A stretch of 64,000 bases of DNA from Saccharum officinarum (GCA_020631735.1 CM036158.1:78297447-78361446); one strand, 5' to 3'; shown: positions 35,621 to 48,567, counted from the stretch's first letter. Notes: a model not told the origin generated them from the sequence alone. Program-made: numbers and translations.

Positions 35621-35998
35621 AATAAAACCGGCGGCTAAGAGCTGGGTTATTTCTACCCTAATGGCCTCCTTTTTGTCCTACGTGAATCATCGTAGCTTCT
35701 GCTTGACAGGCTTGGCAGTCGCTGAGACATTCAAGGAGTGCTTGATCAGCTCCCGAGGCACGTCGAGCATATCCATGGGCTTCCATGCAAAGATGTCGAT
35801 GTGCTTCCTATGGAAGCTAATGAGTGCGTCTTCCTATTTGTTGTTGAGGTTGGTCCTGATCCGAGCAGTCTTGGACTAGTCGTCGGGGATGAGAACCACC
35901 TCTTTCACCTCCTTGGACTTGGTCGTAGCTCGGGGGGCCTCCATGGTTGGGATCTCCAACTCCTGTGGGGGGATGTCCTGTGCCATCGCTAGGCAGTC

Positions 35999-36420
35999 CT
36001 ACATGCGAATGGAGATGTCAACAGGTTCGGTGAGCACAAAACTCTCCTTCTCACAGGCGTAGGCGATGTCGAGGTTGGCGCGCAGGGAAAGGATCCCTTG
36101 CTTCGTTAGCATCTTTAGCACTAAATAAGTATAGTGTGGTATGGCCATGAACTTGGCTAGCGTGGGGCAGCCAAGGATGGCATGGTCTGCAATGTCAAAG
36201 TCAGCCACTAGGAAGTTGACGTAGTCAACGTGAAATTGCTCGGTAGTGCCGAACTGTACATGTAGCGTGATCTGGCCAAGAGGTAGGGATGCTTTCTCCG
36301 GAATGATCCCCCAAAATAGGGAATCCATGGGGGTGAGATCTTCTTTCTTGAGCCCTAGCTCCTTCATAGCAGAGGTGAACAGGATGTTGAGGGCACTTCC
36401 TCTATCGATGAGGACATTCT
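35999..36420 (-). pseudogene. Tat-1 aspartic protease
   Basis: The active-site block reads VLIDRGSALNILF, with the D-R-G-S at 36406-36395. Tat proteases normally have D-G-G-S, so one active-site Gly is Arg. HVDYVNFLVADFDIADHAILGCPTLAKF follows as the C-terminal block. A stop ends the frame at about 36000, before the reverse transcriptase linker. Confidence 0.82.
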
Positions 36421-36699
36421 GGAAACATACATGCTTAATGGTGGGTTCTAGGACGAGCGGGAATCGCCCTAGGTATGGGATGTCCGACCACTAGTTGACC
36501 ATGGAGAAGGTAATTGGGTGCTCCAACCTAGGTAGGAACTTGGGTTCAGCAATAGGGCCATCATACGTGATGACAGACATTACACGACGAGCTACCAACT
36601 TCTATTCCTACTTGTCCTCGGAGATAGCTTGACCGTCAAAGATGGTGGTGGCGGTCTTGGAGGGGGTCCTAGAAGACTAGGTGCTTGCTTGGGTCTCCA

Positions 36700-38348
36700 C
36701 CTTGGTTATCATCGGCATCGTGATTGCGACACGACTTCTTGGATGTCTCATCGGTGAACGTCGTCTTCAGACCTCTGCACTCCCGCATGGTATGCTTGGT
36801 GTCTTTGTGGATAGGGCATGGGCCATCCATGAGCTTGGCGAAGTCGGCTACGTAGGCGCGCTTGGTGTGAACGTTGGTGGTGTTGATGGTGTTATCGAAT
36901 TAGCACCGCCATCTTTGTCTACCTCCTGTGAAGTCATCACGTCGTGGTTCATGGTCGTTGCGACGATGGTCGCGATCATCATGGCGCCTATCGTTGTGAT
37001 GTTCTTCGTCACGGCATTGGTGACTCAGGCGAGTGGCACATTCAGCTTCTTCCGCATTTGCGTAACCATTGGCCATGTGGATTAGCTCGGTGATGGTGCT
37101 GGGCCTCTTGCGGAATAGCTTGGCGTGAAGTTGTTCGTGATGGAGCCCCTTGGTGAAAGCAGCAATGGCCTCTGCATCGGTGACATTGAGGATGGAGTTC
37201 CTTGTTTCCGTGAAGCACCTGATGAAGTCCTAGAGAGAATATCTAGAAGATTGTTGTAGCTTCTCAAGGTCGTACTTGGTTGCGGGCTGTTTGCAAATGG
37301 CCGAATAGTTCGTGGTGAAGGCCTGCTTGAGGTCATCCCATGAACGAATGGAGTTTTCTCGAAGGCTCAGGAGCCAGTTGTTCGTAGAATGATCGAGTAG
37401 AACGGGTAAGTAATTTGCCATGACGTCCTCCCGCAGCTAGGACGGCGATCTCATAATGAGTTAGCCATTGAGTTGGGTTTGCCTTGCCATCATATGTGGT
37501 GACACCGACGACTTTGAAACTTATGGGCCAATGTATAGCTTGGAGCCGCTCTATGAAGGGCCGAAGGCCTATAGCGCGGCTGGGAGGGGTCGGGCAGTGA
37601 ATGCCACATGTTCCTCATTGAAATAGCAGCGTCTCTCCATCTCCGCCTAATACTGCTCGGACCTATTGTTTTCAATGCGACCGCGAACATCAGCGGCACC
37701 GACATTGATGTGGTCACGCAAGTAGTGCGGCGGTTGGTTCACTTCATATTGATCATTACGGTTACCACCCCAGCCTCCCTAAGGGCATGGAGGGCATCCA
37801 TCATTGCAGGAGTGAGCTTCATAGTTTCCCTTGGAACCTTTGTGGAGATAGGGTCCACCACCCTGATGTTGAGGGCGTTCGTTGTCCTGATGTTGGCCTC
37901 CGCCATTGTAGCGAAAGCGATGGCTACGTGCTGAAGTAGACGAATGAGATGGAAGTAGATTTCGGATCTCATTAACTTGAACCTGTGCCACCATGACGTG
38001 AGCTCGGATCTTCTCAACTTCCGTAGATTAGCCGAGTTTTTCAAGCTCGTTGAAGGCGACTACGAGGTTGGCACTTGGGGTCTGATGAACTAGCTGGTCT
38101 CTGACCATATCAAACTCTTCTTGAAGGTTATGGTGGGGACAGGGTAGGCCATATGCATCCAGGCTATTCGTGTCTTGTGCGGCTTCGATGTCACGATGGC
38201 GTTGATGGTTGGTGTTTTTTTGCCAATCGTGCTTCACGTTCTTCAGGAGTCTCGCTGTCTTTGGTACCGCTATCCATGCTAATGTGGAAAATCATGCCCC
38301 AAACCCCGGAGGGAAGGTAGGGCAACCCAAAGCAGTCTTCGTCGAGCC
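36700..38348 (-). pseudogene. Tat-1 gag, central and C-terminal part
   Basis: The minus strand gives the gag domain (NNWLLSLRENSIRSWDDLKQAF near 37390-37320, then LQQSSRYSL) and a His/Arg/Asp-rich tract (about 36950-37010). The knuckle-like CPIHKDTKHTMREC lies at 36818-36777. This motif is C-x2-H-x4-H-x4-C, not the usual CCHC. Stops and frame changes are frequent. The right edge at 38348 is the Athila-1 insertion point; the N-terminal part is at 53808-54487. Confidence 0.78.
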
Positions 38349-38530
38349 TGTTGGCGGTCCTTAACTCCAATCTCTAACCGCCAATTAAGATATAAAAAGA
38401 GGAGAAATTGGCAAACTTAATCTTGTATACATTTACTATTAACCAAGTTCCACATGTATTTGGAGAATATTATTTTGCAAGTCCAAACATAAATACATGG
38501 AAGATTTGTGCAAAAGAATAAGGGAGATCC
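38349..38530 (+). repeat. 5' LTR of Athila-1, first segment
   Basis: It matches the start of the 3' LTR at 52511-52712, except for a deletion of about 30 bp before GTGCAAAAGAATAAGGGAGA. The next bases of the 3' LTR (CGCCTACC) are found at 48328 onward. Confidence 0.88.
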
Positions 38531-39042
38531 TGTTGACATTTCTTAGCATCACTTGAGTTAAGTTGTCATCCCTAATAACATGATACTAGAAATGTGGTTG
38601 TACTTATAATCATGACACTTACACAAAATATAGAATAAAGGTTATCCGCAAGCGCATAGATAAAATACACCCATTGTAGCATTTCACCAAGAATGTTCCA
38701 GGTATCATTATTTATACTTTACCACTAGGAGCTTAACAGGGTTTAAAATGAAAGAATGGTATGGCTAGAAAGAATATCAAATATACATACTCATGATAAA
38801 GATCAAATAACCACTCTTATCTTTACAGAGGTAAGACAATATATAAATGATAGATATAAAATAAGATAACAATGGGTATTCTAGAATGAGAGAGAGACTT
38901 ATAAATCAAGTAGAGCTAATCAGGAGATAAGTTAGGAGGTAAGAATCCTAAGTTATTTCATATTTACCAAGTCTTTTTGTTCACTCTAGTATATACGCTA
39001 TCATTTATAGTATAATCAATCCTTCATCTATGCATAAGGAAT

Positions 39043-39961
39043 TGTTGATGCAAAAGTGGATCTGCAAACATAAAGGGCTAATACCCAATCCAATATCAAA
39101 GCGTGCAATCATTTGACCTGTTAATCGACAAGGACACTGATAATCAAGACAAGTTGGGTCGATTCAAACAGCGAATATGCCCGGTAAATGGTCACGACGT
39201 GCCTAAAGAGCAGTAGCAACTATCGATGTCATGCGAACACGACGGACATGAACTGGAACTCGAGATCGACTCGAAATAGTCGAAGGTCGCACTGAAGCGC
39301 ATGCAGCTCGGCTGTCGAACTCGAGAGAATCGTAGAAAAGAAAAATATGAAAATTAACGATGAGTCGCGCGAAAAGAAGTAGATGCAAATAGGAGTAAAA
39401 TTGGTTTGATATTGATTGATTTATTTTACATTGTCCCTCAGACTATCTAATATTTTATACCCTGCTGAACATAGTAAAGATAACAGACAAAGAACAGATA
39501 AACAGATCATACCGAGATCCGAGTCATATCTAAGGAAAAACGTGACTCTCCTACATGAATCATACTCTATAACACAATATAGAAAAGGAAAACAACACCT
39601 ATATCTCCTTCTTGTCCGCCCTTGATTACATGATGAAATTTTCATCGTCTCTCTCTCCATCGGCATGTCTTTTGTCATCACAAGTCTTCATCAGTAGTTA
39701 GTCATCGCTTCATGCATTCAGCATCAGTCATCTTCACTTCTCACGCATCAGGCAATAACATCTTCGATCTTGTCAGCAACGCCTCTGAGTCTGAGTCAAA
39801 CGACAACCTTTTCCCATCGTCACCACCATTCATCGGCAACAATCCTCACAAGCCTGATCTTCATCGGCACTCTATCTACCAGCGTATAAATATACAATAA
39901 CTTCCTTCTACCAATTAGCCCACTCTGATCATTTTGACACATGCCAAAAATGGTGTCAACA
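39043..39961 (-). repeat. 3' LTR of Tat-2
   Basis: 919 bp. It is 131 bp longer than its partner because of many scattered small differences between 39110 and 39300 and near 39700-39880. Confidence 0.85.
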
Positions 39962-40408
39962 CATGCCCCCAAATTCGGAGTATAAAATCATTAATGTTCC
40001 AAAATTTACTCCAGACAACGATTGCCTTTACCCAATTATCTAGCTCATCCTCCAAGCATGTCATAATCTGTTACCAAAATCTAATCCGAATCTAGCCCTG
40101 ATTCACACGTCTCAGTACATATCACACAATCTTCAATCACTCTCATATCCATCGAATCATGGTTAAGATACAAAAGCAATAGACCATTGGCAAGAACCTA
40201 ACATAGTACCGCTGCCGATCTTGGAATTAGAATATCCTGTACACCGAGATTTCTTCCAGAAGTCAATGATTGCTTGCCATCAAACCAACCTGCACAATCC
40301 CTTGATTGATTATCGTGGCGCGAAAGTTACCATATCCATCTGAACTCCTCGACCTACATGCGGCGTGGTAGTAGAGATAAGTCTAGAATGCCCCCATTCC
40401 AATCGGCC

Positions 40409-40416
40409 TATAAATA
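40409..40416 (+). promoter_or_regulatory. TATA box of the Tat-2 antisense gene
   Basis: TATAAATA is preceded by CCAATCGGCC and followed about 15-30 bp later by a pyrimidine-rich start region (CATCTCTCTCC). It lies on the plus strand inside the element, upstream of the antisense exons, so the gene appears to have its own promoter. Confidence 0.6.
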
Positions 40417-40429
40417 CATCTCTCTCCAA

Positions 40430-43400
40430 ATGCCTCGTCTTCTACCCTTAGTATCCAACCTCAACATCTTTCTCTCTCCGGCGGTGACCCCGACGAGCAA
40501 CTGTGCGATACCACCCACCAGCAAGAACTTCCTACCCTACCAGCGCGGCAACTCGAATCTCTAGCGTGTCTCTATCCTTCTCAAAGATAATGGCAATCAA
40601 ACTTCGATGTCACTGCGGTTTGTTTTTTCACCTTCATCCCCTTTTACTGCAATTCCTTTTGCCTTGCAAGTTATGTTTGGGGTGATTTTCTTTCTCTCTT
40701 TTCCTCTATTCTTTTGATCCTCCAAACTTAGGAACTATGCAACAAGCTAGTCACATACTCAACCAATCAGCCGCACATCCAATGTTTAGGTCCAATGGGC
40801 AACCCAGATCCAACTGATTTGATCAATGCAGAGACTAACAGAATTCCCTTCAGAGCCCAGAATTTCTCTTTAAATTTATGGAAAGGATACCTTCTGATCT
40901 TGGCCTAAAACTACCAAGGGGTGGAAAGATTGGTATCTCTGAGGGTAATCGGGTCGATGCAAGTGTACTGGGCAGAGCAAAACTAGACCAATGCATCAAA
41001 ACTGTCATTGCCGATATGCAAAAGAATGAGTCGATGATGATTGCTGTCGCTTATTTCTGGTCAGACATAACAAATACCTTCATGTTTGGACACGCGCCCA
41101 GCTACTCCCACTCTTGCCGATGTATACATGCTCTCACTGGCTTAGATATTTAAACTAGCCGATGATGCTCTCATTTACGGCAGAAAAATCTGGGGTCAGA
41201 AGGTGATACCCGTAACATCGGTGGTTGGACAGGGTATATCCAAGAAATACAGGAAGACTCGGGATAGTTTGGTCAGAGGGAACATGCCACATCTCTAACA
41301 TACATGTGGTAGAAAAATTCATTTTCTATGGTCGATCGGTAGGGCCAACCAATGCTTACCTCTCCTGCAGCTGAACTACTTGGCCAACGATGTAAGGTTA
41401 GGTTCCCTCTTGCCGATATCTCCTGAGCTCCACTTATCACCTCTTACATCAAGTGTCTCAGAAGCTTCTGCTTGTGGTGAACCCATCGGCAACTTAGGAG
41501 GCCCGTGGTGGTTTATTAACATGTGGCTGAATGCCCACATGCACAAACGCTTGCAATGGGATTTTTTCTTTGCTCAGCAATTCCCCGAGATATCACCAAA
41601 GACTATGAACTTGGAGATGAAGAATCGGCAACACACCCACCCCTCCATTTTGGTGAAGCCATAATAGTTCTTCTTGGGACAGAGGCCAACGAAGACCAGA
41701 TCGGCTGATTTTTCCAAAGCTTTTACAACGGTCTCTCCCAAGATCATCGGGCCTAGATGCCCTATATCGACGAAGAAGCCAGATTCCCCCTTCTCTTCAA
41801 TTTGGCCGATGATGCCTTGAACAAGGATGATGAACTTATGATGGCCATCATTACTCCCCGGGCAATCCCAGTGAATACATTCGGCAGTGGGAAGAACACC
41901 AACACCACCTATGAATTCTACAATCCATCGGCAGTATCATGTCAATTGGCCTTTGGACAGCTGGCAATTAAACTTTGCTTTGCCGATGTGATTAAGCCGA
42001 GAGAAACAATCACCAGCGGATCAGACTGGAGCAAGGTAGTGCGACTCTCCCCTGATGTCGATACTACAGATGTTGATCTGTCCACCTAGGTGCCAGCCTC
42101 TTTCATCACTGAATCATATAAGTTATGGTGGCAAGAGTGGAAGGGACAATTATTTGCAGCATCTGTTCATACATACCGACATCTGATTGACCCTGAGCAT
42201 ATCATACCTAATGACGTAGTAAGTTTCTTTTAACACTAGTTTTTTTCTCTACTTTTAATTTCATCAGCAACTAATTTTCTTGTGACAGGTCGATGACCCA
42301 GTACCATCCATGAGCAGGAGTGGGAGACCCTTTGACCTTTGACCCGTATCCTCGATATCACCGATCGGCTACAATGCTCCTACCCTGGCTATTCTGACTC
42401 ATCAGAGAACCTATACCAAGAAAATCACTACCAAGCCAAAATTGGCTAAGGCTAGGGCCACTCCATCAGCTGCCGCTATGACCCTAATAGAAGCGTTCAA
42501 GGTAACAACCCTATTTATTCCAACTCATGCCGATCTCAGACCGTACTGACACTAATTTTCAGGACGCAAGAACTACAACTGGATCATCATTGGCAACTCC
42601 TCTTGCATCAAACACTACCATCTCTGACAAACCTTCAAAGGTATTCCTTCAACTCCACATTTAACTTGTTAAATATCATATCTTACACCTGTCTTGCAGC
42701 AACAAATGGGTACATCGGCAAGTGTCATAGTTGTCCAACCTTCACAACCAACAAGTGCCGATGCCCCCTAGCCAACCATTGCTGAGGCCCAAACAAAGCG
42801 CAAAGCTTCAACAGACATCGAAGCACAGCCAAAACGGCAGAAGTCCGTACTGATCCCAACACCTTATCTAGCACCTCCGAGCCAACCAGAACCGGCCGAT
42901 GCAACTGAGCAAGCAGTCGATCATTCTGCACAGGGCACGTCATCGGCCGTCGTATCCCAAGGACTAATTACTGATGAGACCACAGAGGAATTGCCATCAG
43001 TCTTAGCACCAATTAATCCTATAGCTGAAGACATCCCATCAGCAAGCACAGCCGATCCTTCACATGACACACTCCAGATTGCTTCCTCTAGTCAAAGACA
43101 AGAAATTACCATGAAGCAAGTAAGCCGACTGATTTAGCCGATTTATAATATTCATACTTGTCCTCGACTGACCCCTTTTCTTCTTTTAGGAACAAGACTC
43201 TCCAGACAGTTTATTCTCCTTTGCCATTGACATTTCTGACGATGAGGGGGAAGAGGCAAGCTCTACATTCGCACTGGGGACAGTATCGGTAGAAGTCAAG
43301 TCCAAGCTAGAGGCTCTACTGAACTTGCTGCAGCAAGACACTGCCCAGTTGGTAGATGATTTAGACCCTGCAGAAGCAATTTTCAAAACAATCCGTGGCT

Positions 43401-43673
43401 AGGTCCCCGCCAACATCGAAGAGGCACTCTTCCTAGCAGCCCACTTAGAAAGCCGACAACTCTAATATCAGAGGGCTGCTCAATGCATTGCCGATAGAGC
43501 TGCTCAGGCTCAGCTTAAAGAAGAGATGCTATAATTGAAGCAGATCACCGATGAGAAGCACAAGAACATCGGCAGTTTGAAGACCTCGGGTGCCAAACTT
43601 AAGCAGAAAATCTCGGACTTATCGGCAAAGAGAATGGCCCTCAGGGCACCATTGAGGAAGCTTAGTTTTTGAA
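40430..43673 (+). pseudogene. Antisense gene of Tat-2, plant mobile domain-like
   Basis: The gene runs opposite to gag. The block at about 40830-41153 has NRIPFRAQNFSLNLWKG, then in another frame IAVAYFWSDITNTFMFGHAP and HALTGLDI. This resembles the plant mobile domain (PF10536-like) pattern of an FW..TNTF block followed by a LTGL block. Later pieces are 41380-41664 (GGPWWFINMWLNAHM), 41757-42089 (FPLLFNLADDAL, TYEFYNPSAVSCQLAFGQ) and 42090-42220 (SYKLWWQEWKGQLF). A Ser/Pro/Ala-rich part follows at 42420-43100. An acidic then coiled-coil tail at 43188-43673 ends SAKRMALRAPLRKLSF. AG acceptors such as CTGCAG at 41365-41370 suggest introns. Stops interrupt several exons, so this copy is dead. 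Function is unknown. Confidence 0.6.
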
Positions 43674-43701
43674 ACCGGCTGATAACGGATCTCAGTTGAT
43701 T

Positions 43702-46623
43702 TTACACGACGTATATTAGGGTCCTTGTAGAATATTTCTTTATCGAGAACTCTTGCATTTGCCATCTCCTCAAACTCTTCTTGATTCCTTGGAAAATATC
43801 CAGCGCGCTTACCAAGCCTTTCATGTACACTGAGTCTGCCCCCAGCCGATCATGCACTGATGCTCTGCCTCTGATCGGCTCATTGATAGATAAGCCCTGA
43901 TTACTAGGCTGAAACCTCCTTTCTGGCCGATTGGCTTGATAGTAACCATTGCACTCAGGGCAATTTTCAACAGTTGGCAATTGAATGCCTTCTTCCTAGT
44001 AATGGATGAAAAACAGGCACCACCAATGATCTTTATGCTGATGCCACTCTTCCCGACGTCTCTCTTCTTGTTGTTGTCGATATCGGTCCTTATGCCGACG
44101 CCAACCCTCCTGCTGCCTTCCTTCCTGTTGCCATCGATGAGTGATCACAATGCCAGGTCGAAGAGGTTTTTTGGAACTACCACTTTCTCCCAGCAGACCC
44201 TTGCCTTTTGCGTCATCGGTAGTTATCCGATGTTGGGGATCCACTGATGCGTTCTTCTCAGCAGCCTCTGATGTCAATACCTTGGTCTTACCCTTGGCAT
44301 CCAACATATTTGCTAGAAAAGGATGTTGATCAATTTTCATCGGCTTCTAGGTCTTGGAGTTGTCAAACTTAATTCTCCCATATTCGATAGCCGATTGTAA
44401 CTGCTGCCTGAACACCTTGCACTCATTTGTACTGTGTGAAGTTGCATTGTGTCATTTGCAGTACTTGATCTTCTTCAACTCTTCTACCGATGGAATCACA
44501 TGATTGGTTGACAGCTTAATTTGACCTTGAAGCAAAAGATCAAATATCATATCGGCTTTGGTGATGTCAAAGGTAAACTTCTCTGGTTCTTTCTGACCAA
44601 AAGGACAAGATATCAGCCTTTTATTCTTAACCCACTCAGCTAAGCCGATAACTGGTTCTTCATCAGAATCAGAATCTTCTACCTCATCAACAAATGATAC
44701 CTTTTTGCTCCAATTCTTTTTAGGCTCAAAAACCCTAGTGTCTTGATCAGAGATCCTTTGTACCAGATGACCCAGGCTTTCAAACTCCTGAGAAGCATAC
44801 CTATCCTTGAGATGTGGCAATAACCCTTGAAAAGCCAGATCGGCAAGCTGTCGATCATCCAGCACTAGGCTGTAGCACTTATTCTTCACATCTCGTAGCC
44901 TCTGCACAAAGCTTTCTACCAATTCATCATTACGCTGCCTCAATTTTACTAAATCGGTAAGCTTCTTTTCATGGATTCTAGCAAAGAAATACTTATGAAA
45001 TTGTTTTTCTAGATCAGCCTAAGTAATAATAGAATTTGGTGGCAATGATATGAACCACGTGAATGCCGATCCAGACAAAGATGATGAAAATAATTGAACT
45101 CTTAATTCATCTCTGCTAGCTGCCTCTCCATATTGAATAATGAAGCGATTGATGTGTTCCATTGTTGATGTGTCATCTTGTCTAGAAAATTTGGTGAAAT
45201 ATGGTACCTTGTACCGTTTTGAGAGAGGAATTAAATCATATGTTGGAGGGTATGGAGTCTGATAAGAATAAGTATTAACTTTGGGTTTTATCCCAAACTG
45301 ATCTCTCATGATTTCTGCTATCTTATCGGCCTAAAAAGCATCAGCATCCTGCTAACGAACTGGCTGAATTTCTACAGGAGGTACCTGTTGATATCCCTCC
45401 ACGTGTCTTTGTGGCACACGATCTCCAGCCATCGGCATATTCGCCGCTACTTGTGGCCCACTAACCTGCTGGAAAGGATCCATCGGCTGAGCTGCCGACG
45501 CCTGATTCTAAAAACTAGCTTGCATATGATCTTACTGAATTCCTGCAACTTGATAGTTCTGCTGAACTGCATGCTGAACAGGTAACTGTCCTGACCAACC
45601 ATTATTAGAACTCATCGGTATAAAGCTTGCCGATGGTTGGTAACTTGCTGACATTGTTGGATAACAATTTGTATAACCAGCTTGAGGCATGAACTACACC
45701 CCAGGTTGACTCATAGCAGGAGCCTTCTACTGCATCGATAGTAAGCTTGCCGATGAACTTGTATTGGGTGCTTGAAACGAAGGCACCTGGAAACCTCTTG
45801 AAATTGGTTGCACAGTAGTCGATGTTGCATATTGAGGTACCTGAGTCATCAGTGAAACGGGAGCAGCCGATGATACAGGAGCTTTTCCTGTTGCGTCAAA
45901 CACTTGAGGCAACCCAGAGTTGATGGCAGACAACTCCAGAGGCATACCATATCCCCACCAATTAACAGAAATCTAGCTGTTCTGAGACATAGGCCCTGAC
46001 ATAGCTGATGCCGATAGATCTGTATTGAGCTGAACTCATCCTCCTGAAAGCACTAGACCTGATCTTATCGGTGTAGATTGAACATTAGGCAAACCTACCG
46101 AAACTGGAGGAGAAGTAACTTCTGTACCCGCAACAGCTAAGGGAGCCGATGGAGCATTGACCGATGCCAGTTCTGGTTGGTGATAAGCTGGCCCAACGTA
46201 AAGTGGTGGTACTTGTCCCTCTTTAAAAGTTCGAACCACAGCATTGTAAACAGTATTGGACAGCACATTGGAGTGGTTAATCAAAGCATGATTTACTGCA
46301 GAATTAACCATCTCTTGAAGTTTACCAGGATTGGAGTCAAAAGTAACCTGCCAAGACAACAGCAGATCTTGCTTCTGGATGACTTCTCCGCTCCTGTTCA
46401 AGCTGAATGATTTCAGGCAGAGCTACCTGTAATCCTCCATAGCCTTTTCCATAGCCTGCTTATGCTCTTCCTTGAGATCTTCTTCTGATATCATGATGAC
46501 GTTCTCCGTGTTGATCTCAGGATTGAACATATTGATCATATTGATTGGTCCCACCGAGCGTGCCAAAAGATGTGTTGATGCAAAAGTGGACCTGCAAACA
46601 CAAAGGGCTAATACCCAATCCAA
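43702..46623 (-). pseudogene. Tat-2 gag
   Basis: The N-terminal part begins just after the primer-binding region (MINMFNPEINTENVIM near 46540). Pieces at 46401-46036 and 45945-45727 are Ser/Pro/Ala-rich. The gag domain is at 45309-45019 (YKVPYFTKFSRQDDTST, FSSSLSGSAFTWFISLP) and 44943-44452 (MRQRNDELVESFVQRLRDVK, LADLAFQGLLPHL). A knuckle-like C-K-stop-H-N-A-T-S-H-S-T-N-E-C lies at 44460-44419, with TGA (44454-44452) where Trp is expected; it is C-x2-H-x4-H-x4-C. A Lys/Arg/Gln/His-rich tail and CPECNGYY (near 43958) follow. Many stops. Gag is where the recognisable retroviral-type sequence ends. Confidence 0.82.
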
Positions 46624-47360
46624 TATCCAAAGCGTGCCAATCGATTTGACCTGTTAATAGACAAGGATGATAACTCAAGTACTTTGGTCCTGACAACAGC
46701 GATATGCTCGGAAGTCACGGCAAAGAGGTACTCACACGGAACTCGAGGATCATCGAAGGTCACACTGAAGCGATGCAGCTCATCAAATCAATGAGAACTC
46801 ATAAAAATAAAAATATGCAAATTGACGAAGTCACCGAAAAGTAAGTAGATGCAAATAGGAGTAAAATTGGTTTGATATTGATTGATTTTTTTACATTGTC
46901 CCTCAGTCTATATTTATACCCTGATCTAAAGAAACATAACCAAACATGACTAGGACACCGAGTCCATATCTAAGGAAAAACGTGACTCTTACATGAATCA
47001 TACTCTAACAAATATAGAAAAGGAAAACAACACCTATCTACTTCCTTGTCCGCCTTAATTACGATGAAATTTTCATCGGTCTCCTCTCCATCGGCATGCT
47101 TTCCGTCATCACAAGCTTTATCGGTAGTAGTCTTCAGATCTTCCTTCATCAGCATCGGCAATAACATCTCCGATCTTGTCAGCAACACCTCTGAGTCTAA
47201 GTCAAACGACAACCTTTCCATCGGTCGCCACCATTCATCGACAACAATCCTCACAAGCTGATCTTCATCGGCACCCTTCTACCAGCGTAATACAATAACT
47301 TTCCTTCTGCCAATTAGCCCACTCTGATCATTTTGACATGTGCCAAAAACGGTGTCAATA
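46573..47360 (-). repeat. 5' LTR of Tat-2
   Basis: 788 bp and alignable with 39043-39961 along its length, with many small indels. It ends GTGTCAATA, a one-base change from CAACA. Confidence 0.85.
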
Positions 47361-48559
47361 GGAACATTACTAAGGAATATCAAGAACAGAGCAATCCTTT
47401 CCTTGTAACCAGGTTCTACTTGGCCTATATTTGGGGAGTGGACTACATAGGACTCAACAGGAATATCACACCCACGATCTACCACTTGATGTTCCAGAAT
47501 ATATGGTGCATTCATAGGTAAATTTAATATAAGCACCACGCCTACATCATATCTACCACCTAATCCAATCTGGAATTGAACAAAGTGCTTTGCGAACATA
47601 TGCATAAAATCATTACTAATCATGACTATATCAAATATACAACTAGAATAAACTAAGAATGAAATAAATAAAAATATAATGATATTATTGAAGTAGTACA
47701 AAGTCGAATAATGAGATTACAATATAATTACTAAATTTCCCGATGGTGATCCGGAATCCTAAGCAACGCCCAACTCTTCTTATATGTAGCTAGATCTGAA
47801 CCCTAAACTTGAAGTAGAGCTCTAATCTCTCTCTGGAAACCCTAATTCTAATCTTGTCTTGACCTTATGATGATGGGTACCTCAAGGGGGGTCTGGGTCT
47901 GGTTATATAGTCCAATAGGATGAACCACAACCCTCGGATCAAACCGACTTGAATCAAGGGTCAAAATACGACGTAGAAGTCGGTTGGATTGCGTCACGCG
48001 AAGGGGAAGGCGGTTGGCCTCTGGGCTAGGCCAGTCGGCCTATGGGGGGGCGGGCAGCCTCCTCTGGTGGCCTCTTGGTCTCCGCCTTGGTCCCGTGACC
48101 TCTCATGCCTTCTAGAGTCTTCTGGTGTGTCCTTTCGTCACGATCAAGTTTCGTGGTGTTTTGCCAATTTAACCCTTGTTTTCTTTCTCTCTGAATAATC
48201 CCTGTAGAAAATAGTAATTCACCAAAACTCATGGAAATTATTAGTAATAACCTCCTATGTTTCTATTGGTGATCATTTTCTTGCACAAAATTGACAGTTT
48301 GTGATAGGTGATAACTACCATCAATAGACGCCTACCAAATCAATTCAAAATCAGCAAAGCACCCCGGGGCACTGATCCATGTCTAGCCCAAGGCCTACCA
48401 TGCGAAGTCAGTGGCCATTGGAGCCAGTCATGGGCCGGCCGCTCCCTTCCCGACGCCACTCGTCCTCTCCTTCGAATGGCGGTTGCATGCCTCCATGTAG
48501 AAGGCGCTAGTGCATGGGCTTTGTGCTAGGAATAGTCACATCACCGCCTCTCCTTTGTG

Positions 48560-48567
48560 TATAAATA
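48560..48567 (+). promoter_or_regulatory. TATA box in the Athila-1 5' LTR
   Basis: TATAAATA is followed by AGAGGAGCAACCCCCCTC. The same site is in the 3' LTR at 52968-52975. It is the likely LTR promoter of this family. Confidence 0.7.

Larger units (their letters stand above)
39043..47360 (-). mobile_element. Tat-type element (Tat-2) with gag and an antisense gene but no pol
   Basis: LTRs lie at 39043-39961 (3') and 46573-47360 (5'), TGTTGATGCAAAAGTGG...GTGTCAACA in plus-strand reading. Target duplication: GGAAT (39038-39042) against GGAAC (47361-47365). The purine-tract complement CATGCCCCCAAATTC follows the left LTR, and TTTTGGCACGCTCGGTGGG on the minus strand follows the right LTR as primer-binding region, so the element is on the minus strand. 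From the right, gag (minus) runs to about 43702; from the left, a plus-strand gene runs 40430-43673. No reverse transcriptase, RNase H or integrase motif was found between them. Confidence 0.82.
38531..48326 (-). mobile_element. Second Athila-type solo LTR, split by Tat-2
   Basis: LTR sequence at 38531-39042 and 47366-48326 adds up to about 1.47 kb. It starts TGTTGACATTTCTTAGCATC, contains TTATCCGCAAGCGCATAGAT, and ends ACCATCAATA (expected ..CAACA). It sits between GATCC (38526-38530) and GACGC (48327-48331). The uninterrupted 3' LTR of Athila-1 has GGGAGACGCC here, which supports a target duplication of GACGC with two later changes. There is no internal domain, so it is a solo LTR. A TATA-like GGTTATATAG at 47901-47910 reads on the minus strand. 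Confidence 0.7.
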
